Positions 20,167 through 29,874 of a DNA stretch of 64,000 nt are shown in pieces; the first letter of the stretch is position 1, and each line of letters begins with the position of its first letter. The notes under the pieces are model-generated. The model had not been told where the DNA came from. It was given only the letters and a program-made list of their open reading frames with translations, and did no database searches. Source of the stretch: Burkholderiales bacterium. Its GTDB lineage: Bacteria > Pseudomonadota > Gammaproteobacteria > Burkholderiales > Burkholderiaceae_C. The stretch covers positions 39,607 to 103,606 of the forward strand of contig JAGWTU010000016.1 of NCBI GenBank assembly GCA_028868825.1, written 5' to 3'. Position numbers and translations under genes: made by a program.

Positions 20167-20510
20167 GCAGCAACCTCGCCCTGCGCGCCCTCGCGCCCGA
20201 TGTCTGCGTCTCGGCCCAGCTGCAGCCCGAAGCGATGGCCGAGGCCGCCACGGCGGGCTTTCGCAGCATCGTCAACAACCGCCCGGACTTCGAGCATGGC
20301 CCGGACCAGCCGACGAGCGCCGCGCTCGAGGCCGCGGCACGCGCCGCCGGGCTCGAATACCGCCACCTGCCGGTCGACGGCGCCTACCAATCGCCCGAGC
20401 AGATCGCCGCCTTCGCCGCGCTGCTGCGCGATCTGCCGCGGCCGCTGCTCGTTTTTTGCCGCTCGGGCGCGCGCTCGGCCAAGCTGTACCAGGCCGCTCA
20501 GGGCGGCTGA
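20163..20510 (+). CDS. TIGR01244-type sulfur transferase / dual-specificity-phosphatase-like protein
   Basis: A 115-residue protein of the family found also at the N-terminus of Blh beta-lactamase-like proteins. It has the SAQLQPEAM and SIVNNRPDFE motifs and a CX5R active-site loop, VFCRSGARSA, near residue 100. Such proteins are linked to sulfide/persulfide handling or phosphatase chemistry; which applies here cannot be decided from the sequence. Translationally coupled to yqeY (ATGA). No sulfide dioxygenase or regulator lies nearby. Confidence 0.82.
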   Translation: MSSNLALRALAPDVCVSAQLQPEAMAEAATAGFRSIVNNRPDFEHGPDQPTSAALEAAARAAGLEYRHLPVDGAYQSPEQIAAFAALLRDLPRPLLVFCRSGARSAKLYQAAQGG

Positions 20511-20524
20511 GGCGCCGGCGCCGC

Positions 20525-21982
20525 TCAGGCGCGCACGACCGTCACGGTGCAGACGGCGCTGGCCACCACCTGCGAGCTGACGCTGCCCAGATAGCGGCGC
20601 AGGTTCGAGTTGCCGCGCGCGCCCATCACGATGTGGTCGACCTGGTTGCGTTCGGCGAAATCGACGATCGCCGCCGCCGGATCGGGGGCCAGCAGCACGT
20701 GGAAGGTGAGCCGGCCGTCGTCGAGATTGAGCGACTTGCTGATCGGCCGCGCCCAATGCTTGAGCCCGACGAGCTGCTTGACCTGCACGACCTGCCCCGA
20801 CTTGTCGACTCGCTCGTCCATGCCGATGCGCGCGGTCTTCATCACGCTGACGCAGGCCAGCCGCGCCCCGGGCTCGGTGTGGACGATGCGGCGCACCGTC
20901 TCCTGCAGCTGTTCGAGCAGCTCCGGCGCGGCATTCTCGACGTCGACGGCGGCCATGATGATCGGGTTGCGCACGACCAGGCTGGCCACGCCGAGCGTCG
21001 CCGTCGTCTTGGTCTCGGCACCGGCGGCGAAGAACCAGCGCTTGGCGCGTCGCAGCAGCCCGCTCTGGTGCATGCGCTCGGCGCGCGCCGTGAGCGCGAT
21101 CTGCCCCGGGTTCTGCAGCGCCAGCGCGAGCTGTGCGCCGCTCTGCCAGCGCCGGTCGGGCTTGACCTCGAGGCACTTCAGGATCACCTCCTGCAACCAG
21201 GGCGGGCAGTCGGCGCGCAGCGCGCGCGGCGGCACGGGGTCGACATAGAGCCGCCGCCGCAGACCGCGCACCGTCTCGGGCGCGCCGAAGGGGCGCTCGC
21301 CCGTCGTCAGGTGGTAAAGCATGACGCCGAGCGCGAACAGGTCGGAGCGCGGGTCGCTGCGGATGAACTGCACCTGTTCCGGCGACATGTACGGCCCGGT
21401 GCCGATCGGCAGCGTGAACTCCTCCTCCAGCAGGTCGGGCAGGCGGTCGTGGTGCGAAAGCCCGTAGTCGACCATCACGACCGTGCCATCGGCGCGGTGC
21501 AGGATGTTGCTGGGCTTGACGTCGAGGTGGATCAGATGCTGGCGATGCAGGTCGTGCAGCGCCGCGGCGACGCGCTCGCCGATCTCGACGACCTCGTCGA
21601 TCGCCAACGGCGCCTCGTCCAGCCGCGGGCGCAGCGACGCGCCGGGGATGCATTCCATCACCAGATAAGGCGTGCCGGTGAAGTCGCCGCGTGCGACATA
21701 GTGCGGCACATGCGGTCCGTGCAGCCGCGGCAGGATCAGCTGCTCGACCTCGAAGCTGACGATCGACGCCGGGTCCTCGCCACCCTTGACGCGCGGCACC
21801 TTCATGATCGTCGCCATGCCCGGGAACGGCGCAATCGCGTCCCGCGCCGGCGCTTCGACCGCCGTCACGCCCCACAGATGCGCCATGCCGCCGGTGTGCA
21901 GCTTGGCGTCGAGGCGCCAGCCGTCGACGACCCGGCCCACCGCCAGCGGCGGCGCGCCGTGGACCGGGTCCTCAGTTGCCAT
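20525..21982 (-). CDS. Serine/threonine protein kinase fused to a universal stress protein domain
   Basis: A 485-residue fusion. The Hanks-type kinase covers about 18-285: glycine loop HTGGMAHLWG, the ATP lysine K61 (ATIMKVPR), catalytic loop IHLDVKPSN with D154 and N159, metal-binding DYG at 172-174 instead of DFG, and GPYMSPEQ. A UspA domain covers about 325-485, ending MGARGNSNLRRYLGSVSSQV, the usual nucleotide-binding G-x2-G-x9-G(S) pattern. There are no membrane segments, so a cytosolic kinase whose output may respond to a nucleotide-bound Usp module is inferred. It overlaps the phosphoesterase upstream by 11 bases. Confidence 0.92.
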   Translation of the reverse strand: MATEDPVHGAPPLAVGRVVDGWRLDAKLHTGGMAHLWGVTAVEAPARDAIAPFPGMATIMKVPRVKGGEDPASIVSFEVEQLILPRLHGPHVPHYVARGDFTGTPYLVMECIPGASLRPRLDEAPLAIDEVVEIGERVAAALHDLHRQHLIHLDVKPSNILHRADGTVVMVDYGLSHHDRLPDLLEEEFTLPIGTGPYMSPEQVQFIRSDPRSDLFALGVMLYHLTTGERPFGAPETVRGLRRRLYVDPVPPRALRADCPPWLQEVILKCLEVKPDRRWQSGAQLALALQNPGQIALTARAERMHQSGLLRRAKRWFFAAGAETKTTATLGVASLVVRNPIIMAAVDVENAAPELLEQLQETVRRIVHTEPGARLACVSVMKTARIGMDERVDKSGQVVQVKQLVGLKHWARPISKSLNLDDGRLTFHVLLAPDPAAAIVDFAERNQVDHIVMGARGNSNLRRYLGSVSSQVVASAVCTVTVVRA

Positions 21983-22715
21983 CGGCCAGCCGCGCAGCGA
22001 GCGATTGCGGCAGTTGCGCCTGCCGCATCTTCGCCGCCGCGCTCTCGTGGTCGTAGGGCACGCGCCAATACGTCAGCTCGGCCGACACATCGTCGTAGAC
22101 GGCGTAGCAGGCGGCCGGGTTGCCGTCGCGCGGCTGGCCGGCCGAACCCGGGATGACCAGCCACTGGCGCGTCGTCAGCAGCGTGATCGGCTCCGCCGGC
22201 ACGGGGACGAAATCACCCGCCTTGCCCAGCGTCGAGACGTGGAAGAGCATCGGCTCGTGCATATGGCCGCAGAAGGTCACGCGCTGCGGCGTCGCATGCA
22301 TGCTGCGCACGGCTTCGTTGCGGCTGTGGACATAGTCCCATTGCGCCGGCGCGAAGGCGTTGGCGTGGACGAACAGCATCTCGCCGCTGACGGCGGTGAG
22401 CGGCAGCGTCGCCAGGAAATCGATCTGCCCGGCGTCGAGCCGCTCGCGCGTCCAGTCGACGACGTAGCGCGCGTCCATGCGCATCGACGGCGAGGCGCCG
22501 CGCGCCACCGCGATGTCGTGGTTGCCCTGCACGACCCAGGCGCCGTCGGCGACGAACTCGCGCACGCGGTCGATGACCCAGGCCGGGTCGGCGCCATAGC
22601 CGACGAAGTCGCCGAGGAAGGCGTAGCGGTCGATGCGCTGGTGCGCCGCATGATCGAGCACGGCCTGCACCGCCTCGCGGTTGGCGTGCAGATCGGTGAC
22701 GACGGCGATCCTCAT
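21972..22715 (-). CDS. Metallophosphoesterase
   Basis: A 247-residue calcineurin-like phosphoesterase of the YfcE/diadenosine-polyphosphatase-like group. The five metal-binding blocks are visible: D8/H10 in VTDLHANREAV, GDFVGYG, GNHD, a histidine in LFVHANAF, and GHMHEPM. No signal peptide. It sits between pmbA and the kinase-Usp gene, overlapping the latter by 11 bases, so kinase and phosphatase activities are made together. It may reverse the kinase or hydrolyse a nucleotide; the sequence does not decide. Confidence 0.9.
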   Translation of the reverse strand: MRIAVVTDLHANREAVQAVLDHAAHQRIDRYAFLGDFVGYGADPAWVIDRVREFVADGAWVVQGNHDIAVARGASPSMRMDARYVVDWTRERLDAGQIDFLATLPLTAVSGEMLFVHANAFAPAQWDYVHSRNEAVRSMHATPQRVTFCGHMHEPMLFHVSTLGKAGDFVPVPAEPITLLTTRQWLVIPGSAGQPRDGNPAACYAVYDDVSAELTYWRVPYDHESAAAKMRQAQLPQSLAARLADGN

Positions 22716-22737
22716 GGCGCGCCGCGAAGCGGGCCGT

Positions 22738-24111
22738 TCAAGACCCGGCCAGCTTCATGCGGCGCAACAGCACCGAGCCCACCGACTTGCTGCCCTGCGT
22801 GTAGACGTCGGCGCCGACGGCGGCGATGTCCTTGAACATCTCGCGCAGGTTGCCGGCGATCGTCACCTCCTGCACCGGATAGGCGATGCGCCCGCCCTCG
22901 ACCCAGAAGCCGGCGGCGCCGCGCGAATAGTCGCCGGTGACGTAGTTGATGCCCTGCCCCATCAGCTCGGTGACGAAGAGGCCGCGGCCGAGCTTGGCGA
23001 GCATCGCGTCGAGGCCGTCGCCGGGCTGCGTGAGCCGGCTCGACAGGCGCAGGTTCTGCGAGCCGCCGGCATGGCCCGTGGTGCGCATGCCGAGCTTGCG
23101 CGCCGAATAGCTCGACAGGAAATAGCCTTCGACGACGCCGCCCTGGACGACCTTGCGCGAGCGCGTGCGCACGCCCTCGTCGTCGAAAGGCGCGCTGCCC
23201 TTGCCCTTGGGCAGATGCGGCTCCTCGACGAGGTCGAGATGCTCGGCGAGCACCTGGCGGCCGAGGCTGTCGACGAGGAAGCTGGTCTTGCGGTACAGCG
23301 CGCCGCCCGAGGTCGCCTGGACGAAGGCGCCGAGCAGCCCGGCGGCGACGGTGGACTCGAACAGCACCGGCACCTCGGCGGTGGGCACGCGGCGCGACTT
23401 CATGCGCGCCAGCGCGCGCTCGGCGGCGTAGCGGCCGACGATCTCGGGCGCGGCGAGGTCGTGCGCGTCGCGCATCGACGTGTACCAGCCGTCGCGCTGC
23501 ATGTCCTTGCCGCGACCGGCGATCAGCGACACCGACAGGTAATGGCGCGAGCTCGAATAGCCGCCGCGGAAGCCGCGCGTGTTGCCGGCCCAGAAATGCG
23601 CCTGCTGCGCCGAGACGCCGGCACCCTCGGAATTGCTGATGCGGCGGTCGACGCGCAGCGCGGCGTCCTCGCAGCGCCGCGCCAGCTCGGCCGCGGCGGC
23701 GGCTTCGATGGTCCAGGGATGGAAGAGGTCGAGGTCGCGCGCAGCCTCTTCGGCGCTGGCGAGATCGTCGGCGTCGGGCAGTCCTGCGGCCGGGTCCTCG
23801 GCCGTGAAGCGCGCGATGTCGTAGGCCGCCTGGACGGTCTGGCGCAGTGCGGCGACCGAGAAATCCGAGGTGCTGGCGTTGCCGCGGCGCTGACCGAGGT
23901 AGACGCTGACGCCCAGGCTCTTGTCGCGGTTGCGCTCGACGTTCTCGAGCTCGCCCTTGCGCACCGAGACCGACAGGCCCACGCCTTCGGAGACCTCGGC
24001 GCCGGCATCGCTGGCGCCGAGCTGGCGCGCCAGTGCCAGCGTGTCCTCGACGATCTGCTGAAACTGCTGCTGGGGGTAGGCGAAGCCCTGTTCGGCGCGG
24101 TTGGAACTCAT
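22738..24111 (-). CDS. pmbA: Metalloprotease PmbA/TldE
   Basis: A 457-residue member of the TldD/TldE family; with TldD it forms a heterodimeric protease that matures peptides such as microcins and degrades unfolded small proteins. TldE/PmbA is the partner without its own zinc site. Motifs include GVGLSVSVRKGELENVERNRDKSLGVSVYLG near the N-terminus, and GADVYTQGSKSVGSVLLRRMKLAGS at the end with the family's final glycine-rich segment. tldD is not in the window. The ATG at 24111 (MSSNRAEQGF) was preferred to an upstream one that would cut into the divergent darP promoter. Confidence 0.94.
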   Translation of the reverse strand: MSSNRAEQGFAYPQQQFQQIVEDTLALARQLGASDAGAEVSEGVGLSVSVRKGELENVERNRDKSLGVSVYLGQRRGNASTSDFSVAALRQTVQAAYDIARFTAEDPAAGLPDADDLASAEEAARDLDLFHPWTIEAAAAAELARRCEDAALRVDRRISNSEGAGVSAQQAHFWAGNTRGFRGGYSSSRHYLSVSLIAGRGKDMQRDGWYTSMRDAHDLAAPEIVGRYAAERALARMKSRRVPTAEVPVLFESTVAAGLLGAFVQATSGGALYRKTSFLVDSLGRQVLAEHLDLVEEPHLPKGKGSAPFDDEGVRTRSRKVVQGGVVEGYFLSSYSARKLGMRTTGHAGGSQNLRLSSRLTQPGDGLDAMLAKLGRGLFVTELMGQGINYVTGDYSRGAAGFWVEGGRIAYPVQEVTIAGNLREMFKDIAAVGADVYTQGSKSVGSVLLRRMKLAGS

Positions 24112-24209
24112 CGTGTCGGGGCGTCCTGGAGGGGCCGTGCAAGAGCCGGAAGAAGAGGCGGAAGCGGACACTTATGATACCGGCCCACCTTCCGAGCGAC
24201 TTGGCACCC

Positions 24210-24782
24210 ATGGCCCGACGCGCTGCACCGCACCGCGGCATCGACATCCACTACGGCGGCGACGACGAAAACGCCGACGTCGAAGAGGATCGCGGCCCGA
24301 GCAAGACCCGGCTCAAGCAGCAGTCGCACGAGCTGCAGAAGCTCGGTCTGGCGCTGTCCGAGCTGTCGGCCGAGCGCCTCGCCGCGGTCGAGATGCCCGA
24401 GCCGCTGCGCGACGCCATCACGGCGTTCCGCCGCACGCGCAGCCACGAGGGGCGGCGCCGCCAGCTGCAATACGTCGGCAAGCTGATGCGCAGCGCCGAC
24501 GAGGAGGCTCTGCGCGAGGCCGTCGCCGCCGCCACCGTCGGCTCCGCGCGCGAGACCCTGGCGCTGCACGAGACCGAGCGCTGGCGCGCCGAGCTGATCG
24601 CCGACGACGAGGCGCTGCCGCGCTGGCTCGCCGCGCATCCCGACACCGACACCCAGCAGTTGCGCAGCCTCGTGCGCGCGGCGCGCCGCGACCAGGCCGG
24701 GCTGACGCCCGAGGCGCGGCAGCCGCGCAGCCATCGCGACCTGTTCCAGTTCATCAAACCGATGGTGGCCACCGATGTCTGA
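24210..24782 (+). CDS. darP: Ribosome assembly factor DarP (YjgA)
   Basis: DarP, formerly DUF615/YjgA, associates with late 50S precursors and helps maturation of the 23S peptidyl-transferase centre. The 190-residue product has the family core GPSKTRLKQQSHELQKLG (after an acidic stretch) and the C-terminal SHRDLFQFIKPMV. The ATG at 24210 is preferred; another at 24174 has a somewhat better ribosome site and would add 12 residues. Divergent from pmbA, overlapping mog by 8 bases; this trio is common in Burkholderiales. Confidence 0.93.
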   Translation: MARRAAPHRGIDIHYGGDDENADVEEDRGPSKTRLKQQSHELQKLGLALSELSAERLAAVEMPEPLRDAITAFRRTRSHEGRRRQLQYVGKLMRSADEEALREAVAAATVGSARETLALHETERWRAELIADDEALPRWLAAHPDTDTQQLRSLVRAARRDQAGLTPEARQPRSHRDLFQFIKPMVATDV

Positions 24783-25371
24783 ATCCCTGGACCCCGTGCG
24801 CGTGGGCATCGTCTCGATCAGCGACCGCGCGAGCGCCGGCGTCTACGCCGACCAGGGGCTGCCGGCGCTCAAGGACTGGCTCGCGCGCGCGCTGCGCAAC
24901 CCGCTCGAATGGCACGAACGGCTGATCGCCGACGACCAGCCGCTGATCGAGGCGACGCTGCGCGAACTCGTCGACGCCGCCCAATGTGCCCTCGTGCTGA
25001 CGACCGGCGGCACCGGACCGGCGCCGCGCGACGTCACGCCCGAGGCGACGCTGGCCGTCGCGCACAAGGTCATGCCGGGATTCGGCGAGCAGATGCGGCA
25101 GATCTCGCTGGCCTTCGTGCCGACGGCGATCCTCTCGCGCCAGGTCGCGGTGATCCGCGACCGCACGCTGATCATCAACCTGCCGGGGCAACCGAAGGCG
25201 ATCGCCGAGACGCTGCAGGGACTGCCCGGCGGCACGCCGCCGGTGCCGGGCATCTTCGCTGCCGTGCCCTATTGCATCGACCTCATCGGCGGGCCCTATC
25301 TGGAAACCGACGAGGCGGTGTGCAAGGCCTTCCGGCCGAAGTCGGCGCAGCGGCCGAAGCCGGCTACTTGA
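24775..25371 (+). CDS. mog: Molybdopterin adenylyltransferase
   Basis: Mog adenylylates molybdopterin before MoeA inserts molybdate. The 198-residue protein has the MoaB/Mog fold with [19 protein letters not shown] at the start and the [16 protein letters not shown] nucleotide loop near residues 84-99. Its length and the [10 protein letters not shown] segment fit Mog better than MoaB. It overlaps the end of darP by 8 bases and converges on cysE with an 8-base overlap of the two 3' ends. Confidence 0.93.
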   Translation: MSESLDPVRVGIVSISDRASAGVYADQGLPALKDWLARALRNPLEWHERLIADDQPLIEATLRELVDAAQCALVLTTGGTGPAPRDVTPEATLAVAHKVMPGFGEQMRQISLAFVPTAILSRQVAVIRDRTLIINLPGQPKAIAETLQGLPGGTPPVPGIFAAVPYCIDLIGGPYLETDEAVCKAFRPKSAQRPKPAT

Positions 25372-26143
25372 CGAGCCGGTTCAGCCGCTCGGCGTCGAAG
25401 GCCTCGGTCGTCTGCGCGTCGACCGGCACGCAGTCGCCGGCCGGCAATTCGCGCGCCCGCGCCGAGAGCTTCTCGATCGCCTGCCACAGCAGCGCGATCT
25501 GGTGCTCGTGGCCCGAGGCGTTGTCGATCAGACCCTTCATCGCCTGCGACACCGGGTCGTCGCCCTGCGTCACGCCGTAGGCCGAGAAGCCCATCTTCGC
25601 CGCTGCGGCCTCGCGCGCGGCCTCGACCTCGCGCTGGATCACGCGCGCCGGGTTGCCGACCGCGGTCGCCCCCGGCGGCACCGGCTTGACGACGACGGCG
25701 CTGCTGCCGATGCGCGCGCCGTCGCCGACCGTGAAGCCGCCCAGCACCTGCGAATTGGCGCCGACGATGACACCGCGGCCCAGCGTCGGGTGGCGCTTGG
25801 CGCCCTTGGCCAGCGAGGTGCCGCCCAGCGTCACGCCCTGGTAGATCGTGCATTCGTCGCCAATCTCGGCCGTCTCGCCGATGACGACGCCCATGCCGTG
25901 GTCGATGAAGACGCGCCGGCCGATCGTCGCGCCGGGGTGGATCTCGATGCCCGTCAGGAAACGCGCCCATTGCGAGGTCCAGCGCGCCAGCCAGCGCCAG
26001 CCGCGCAGCCAGAAGCCATGGGCGACGCGGTGCAGAACGATCGCGTGCAGGCCCGGGTAGCAGGTCAGCACCTCCCAGCTCGAACGCGCCGCGGGGTCGC
26101 GCTCGAGGATGCAGGCGATGTCTTCGTGCAGTCGTTCGAACAT
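25364..26143 (-). CDS. cysE: Serine O-acetyltransferase
   Basis: Makes O-acetylserine from serine and acetyl-CoA, the first step of cysteine synthesis. The 259-residue product has a short helical N-domain ([34 protein letters not shown]) and a left-handed beta-helix with [26 protein letters not shown] and GVTLGGTSL. The C-terminal extension past the hexapeptide domain ends in [19 protein letters not shown] rather than the usual isoleucine tail that mediates binding to CysK. Sulfur from cysteine feeds the isc system elsewhere in this window. Confidence 0.95.
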   Translation of the reverse strand: MFERLHEDIACILERDPAARSSWEVLTCYPGLHAIVLHRVAHGFWLRGWRWLARWTSQWARFLTGIEIHPGATIGRRVFIDHGMGVVIGETAEIGDECTIYQGVTLGGTSLAKGAKRHPTLGRGVIVGANSQVLGGFTVGDGARIGSSAVVVKPVPPGATAVGNPARVIQREVEAAREAAAAKMGFSAYGVTQGDDPVSQAMKGLIDNASGHEHQIALLWQAIEKLSARARELPAGDCVPVDAQTTEAFDAERLNRLVK

Positions 26144-26182
26144 GGTGTTTTCCGATCTTCGGCGCAGTGTACCGAGGCGCCG

Positions 26183-26938
26183 TCAATCGCGCTGCCGGCG
26201 CGCACCGACGGCGCGCGCGATGCCGCGCAGGATGTGCACCTCCTCGGTCGTCAGCGCGGCGCGGTTGAGTAGCTGGTTCAGCCGCGGCAGCAGCTTCTTC
26301 GGGGCCGCGGGGTCGAGGAAGCCGATCTCGACGAGCGTGCGCTGCCAATGCTCGATCAGCCCGGCCACGGCGGCGCCGTCGGCCAGCTGCGGGTCGACCG
26401 TGCGTGGCACCACCGGCCAGCCGCCCTGCGCCTGGCGCCAGTCGTAGGCCAGCAGCTGTACGGCCTGCGCCAGGTTCAGCGAACCATAGTCGGGATGCGC
26501 GGGAATCGACAGGCAGGCATGGCAGCGGTAGACGTCGTCGTTCGACATCCCCGTGCGTTCGGGGCCGAAGACGAAGGCGACGCGGTGTTCGCTGGTCGCC
26601 AGCGTCGCGAAATGCTCGCGCGGGGCGTAAGTCGCGGGACCGAAATCGCGCGGCGTCATCGCCGTCGCGCAGGCCCAGGTGACGCCGTCCAGCGCCTCGG
26701 CCAGCGTGTCGACGACGCGAGCGCCCGCGAGCACGTCGAGCGCGCCGCTGGCCATCGCGAGCGCCTCGACGTGCGACGTGACATCCGCGTGGCGCGGCTT
26801 CACGAGGACGAGGTCGGTGTACCCCATCACCTTCATCGCCCGCGCCGCCGCGCCGACGTTTCCGGCATGGCTCGTGCCGACGAGCACGAAGCGCGTCGGA
26901 TCGGTGCCGCCCTGGGCGGCTAAAATTGCGCTATCCAC
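26183..26938 (-). CDS. trmJ: tRNA (cytidine/uridine-2'-O-)-methyltransferase TrmJ
   Basis: A SPOUT methyltransferase that 2'-O-methylates position 32 of several tRNAs. The 251-residue product has the SPOUT core: [23 protein letters not shown] at the N-terminus, [24 protein letters not shown] and the knot region [16 protein letters not shown]. The C-terminal helical part (about 160-251) is the TrmJ-type extension. It lies between cysE and the divergent suhB, a frequent arrangement in betaproteobacteria. Confidence 0.95.
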   Translation of the reverse strand: MDSAILAAQGGTDPTRFVLVGTSHAGNVGAAARAMKVMGYTDLVLVKPRHADVTSHVEALAMASGALDVLAGARVVDTLAEALDGVTWACATAMTPRDFGPATYAPREHFATLATSEHRVAFVFGPERTGMSNDDVYRCHACLSIPAHPDYGSLNLAQAVQLLAYDWRQAQGGWPVVPRTVDPQLADGAAVAGLIEHWQRTLVEIGFLDPAAPKKLLPRLNQLLNRAALTTEEVHILRGIARAVGARRQRD

Positions 26939-26998
26939 GCGGCGATTGTCGCCGCGCGCTCTTTACCTCCCGCCGCGCTCCATCGTCCAAGGCCAGCC

Positions 26999-27958
26999 AT
27001 GTCGCAAGCTCTTCATCCCATGCTCAACATCGCCATCAAGGCGGCGCGCGCGGCGGGTTCGATCATCAACCGCGCGGCGCTCGATCTCGAGGTCATCAAG
27101 GTCGGCAGCAAGGGCCCCAACGATTTCGTCTCCGAGGTCGACCGCGCGGCCGAGCGAGCGATCATCGACATCCTGCTCGAGGCCTATCCCGGCCACGGCA
27201 TCCTGGCCGAGGAATCGGGGCGCGAACATGGCGCGCGCGACAGCGAGTTCACCTGGATCATCGATCCGCTGGACGGCACGACCAACTTCCTGCACGGTTT
27301 CCCGGTGTATGCCGTGTCGATCGCGCTCGCGCACCGCCACGCCGTGCAGCAGGCGGTCGTCTACGACCCGACGCGCAATGATCTGTTCTACGCCAGCAAA
27401 GGTCGCGGCGCATTCCTCAACGACCGCCGTCTGCGCGTGTCCAAGCGCACGCGGCTGTCGGATGCGCTGATCGGCACCGGCTTCCCGTTCCGCAAGGGCG
27501 ACAACTTCAAGCGCTATGTGAAGATGTTCGAGGAGGTCATGCAGAGCTGCGCCGGCCTGCGCCGCCCCGGTGCCGCCGCGCTCGACCTCTGCTACGTCGC
27601 CGCGGGCTCCTACGACGGTTTCTTCGAGACCGGGCTCAGCCCCTGGGACATCGCCGCCGGTTCGCTGATGATCACCGAGGCCGGTGGCCTGATCGGCAAC
27701 TTCACCGGCGAGAGCGACTACCTCTACCAGCGCGAAGTCGTCGCCGGCAACCCCAAGGTCTACGGCCAGCTCGTGCAGATGCTGGCGCCCTACACGCGCG
27801 TGATCCGCGCCGAACCGGGCGCTGCGGGCGAGGCCGGCGGCGCAGCGCAGGCCGATCCTGCGGCGGCTTTGGCCGCGGCGGTGGCGCCCGACGCTGCGGT
27901 CGCGCCGGCGGCCACGCCGACGAAGGTCCGGCGCATCGCCAAGCCGCAGGCCGACTGA
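26999..27958 (+). CDS. suhB: Inositol monophosphatase family protein SuhB
   Basis: A magnesium-dependent phosphatase of the IMPase family; SuhB also works as an RNA-polymerase-associated factor in rRNA antitermination. Metal and catalytic motifs are E71-E72 (LAEESG), DPLDGTTNF at 89-97, and [17 protein letters not shown] near 222. The 319-residue product is about 50 longer than usual because of an alanine/proline-rich tail (from about 270) ending [11 protein letters not shown]. Divergent from trmJ, with 60 bases between starts. Confidence 0.94.
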   Translation: MSQALHPMLNIAIKAARAAGSIINRAALDLEVIKVGSKGPNDFVSEVDRAAERAIIDILLEAYPGHGILAEESGREHGARDSEFTWIIDPLDGTTNFLHGFPVYAVSIALAHRHAVQQAVVYDPTRNDLFYASKGRGAFLNDRRLRVSKRTRLSDALIGTGFPFRKGDNFKRYVKMFEEVMQSCAGLRRPGAAALDLCYVAAGSYDGFFETGLSPWDIAAGSLMITEAGGLIGNFTGESDYLYQREVVAGNPKVYGQLVQMLAPYTRVIRAEPGAAGEAGGAAQADPAAALAAAVAPDAAVAPAATPTKVRRIAKPQAD

Positions 27959-27986
27959 TCGCCGCTGCGTCGGGAAGCGCGGCCCC

Positions 27987-29858
27987 ATGCAACGTAGCGG
28001 CAACGCCCCGTCGAAGTCGAACGGCCGCGGGCGCAAAGGCCGCTGGCCATCAGCCCCCGCCATCGCGGGTACCAGCCGCGCCATCGTCGTGCTGCTGCTC
28101 GCGCTCGGCGGCTGCGCCACGACGCCACCGGCCGCGCCGCCGCTGCAGCAGCCCGAGATCGCCACCGGCTGGCAGGACAAGCCCGGCTGGTCGGCGGCAC
28201 ATCGCATGGTCGCGGCGGCGAATCCGCTCGCCACGGCGGCGGGCGAGCGAATCCTGCGCGAGGGCGGCTCGGCGCTGGACGCGGCGATCGCCGTGCAGAT
28301 GGTGCTCAACCTCGTCGAGCCGCAATCCAGCGGCATCGGCGGCGGCGCCTTCCTGATGCTCGCCGACCAGGGGCGGATCGAGGCCTGGGATGGCCGCGAG
28401 ACGGCACCCGCGGACGCCGATGCCCGCCTCTTCATCGGCGCCGACGGCCGGCCGCTGGCGCATGGCCTGGCGATCCTCGGCGGCCGCGCCGTCGCCACGC
28501 CGGGCGTGCTGAAGATGCTCGAGGCGGCGCACCGCGTTCACGGCCGACTGCCCTGGTCGCAGCTGTTCGCACCCGCGATCGAACTCGCCGAGGCCGGCTT
28601 CGCGGTCAGCCCGCGGCTGCATGCGCTGATCGCCGCCGACAAACACCTGCGCGACGATCCGCAGGCGCGCGCCTACTTCTACGACACCGCCGGCGCGCCG
28701 TGGCCGGTCGGGCACCGGCTCGACAACCCGGCGCTGGCGGCTGTGCTGCGCGCCGTCGCCGCCGGCGGCAGCGACGCCTTCTACCGCGGCGCCATCGCCG
28801 CCGACCTCATCGCGCGCGTGCAGGCCGGCGCGGCACCGGGCCGTCTCAGCCTCGCCGACCTCGCCGGCTACCGTGAGCGCCGGCGCGAGCCGCTGTGCGC
28901 CGACTGGCGCGAACACGAGCGCGTCTGCGGCTTCCCGCCGCCGTCTTCGGGCCAGATCGCGATCATGCAGATCCTCGGCATGCTCGAGCATCTGGGCACG
29001 ACGGCAACAGGCCCGGGTCTCGCCGACGGCCTGCCCGCGCCGGCCTGGCTGCACGACGACACCGAGGCGATGCGGCTGGCCTTCGCCGACCGCGAGCTGT
29101 ACATCGCCGACCCCGATTTCGTCGCCGCGCCCGGCGGCGACTGGCGCAAGCTGCTCGCGCCCGCCTATCTGGCGCGCCGCGCAGCGCTGATCGGCCCGCG
29201 CGCAATGTCCAAGGCCAGCGCCGGCGAACCCGCCGGCGGCGCGGCGATCTGGGCGCCGATGCCCGCGCAAGCCGAACATGGGACGAGCCAGATCAGCATC
29301 GTCGACGGCCACGGCCAGGCGCTGGCGATGACGACCTCGATCGAGGCCGGATTCGGCGCGCACGTGATGGCCGACGGCGGCACCGGCTTGCGCGGCGGCT
29401 ACCTGCTCGACAACACGATGACCGACTTCTCGTTCGAGCCCGCCGACGCCGGCGGCCGGCTGGTCGCCAACCGCATCGAGCCCGGCAAGCGACCGCGCTC
29501 GAGCATGAGCCCGACCCTCGTCTTCGACCGCCGCGACGGCCGCCTGCTGATGGCGCTGGGTTCACCGGGCGGGCCGGCGATCATCGCCTTCGTCGTACAG
29601 ACGCTGATCGGCAGCTTCGTCTGGGGCCTGGACGTGCAGCGCGCGATAGCCCTGCCGCACGCCGTCGTCGTCGACCGCTCGCCGCTGCTGCTCGAAAGCG
29701 GCCGCTACCCGGCGGCCACACTGGCCGCGCTGCGCGCACTCGGGCATCGCGTCGTCGAGGTGCCGTTGCCCAGCGGGCTGCAGGCCATCGAGCGCCGCGG
29801 CGACGGCTGGTTCGGCGGCGCCGACCCGCGGCGCGAGGGCACGGTCGAGGGCGACTGA
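27987..29858 (+). CDS. ggt: Gamma-glutamyltransferase, predicted lipoprotein
   Basis: Hydrolyses or transfers the gamma-glutamyl group of glutathione and related peptides. The 623-residue precursor self-cleaves before T433 in the HGTSQISIVD motif, giving large and small subunits. Conserved GGGAFLML (oxyanion side) and PRSSMSPTLVF are visible. The N-terminus has 30 polar residues and then VVLLLALGGC, a lipobox with C43, so the protein is probably anchored in the outer membrane or periplasm rather than free. The start could be later (there is an in-frame polar stretch); the ATG at 27987 is the first. Confidence 0.92.
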   Translation: MQRSGNAPSKSNGRGRKGRWPSAPAIAGTSRAIVVLLLALGGCATTPPAAPPLQQPEIATGWQDKPGWSAAHRMVAAANPLATAAGERILREGGSALDAAIAVQMVLNLVEPQSSGIGGGAFLMLADQGRIEAWDGRETAPADADARLFIGADGRPLAHGLAILGGRAVATPGVLKMLEAAHRVHGRLPWSQLFAPAIELAEAGFAVSPRLHALIAADKHLRDDPQARAYFYDTAGAPWPVGHRLDNPALAAVLRAVAAGGSDAFYRGAIAADLIARVQAGAAPGRLSLADLAGYRERRREPLCADWREHERVCGFPPPSSGQIAIMQILGMLEHLGTTATGPGLADGLPAPAWLHDDTEAMRLAFADRELYIADPDFVAAPGGDWRKLLAPAYLARRAALIGPRAMSKASAGEPAGGAAIWAPMPAQAEHGTSQISIVDGHGQALAMTTSIEAGFGAHVMADGGTGLRGGYLLDNTMTDFSFEPADAGGRLVANRIEPGKRPRSSMSPTLVFDRRDGRLLMALGSPGGPAIIAFVVQTLIGSFVWGLDVQRAIALPHAVVVDRSPLLLESGRYPAATLAALRALGHRVVEVPLPSGLQAIERRGDGWFGGADPRREGTVEGD

Positions 29859-29874
29859 GCCGCGTTCAGGCGAG

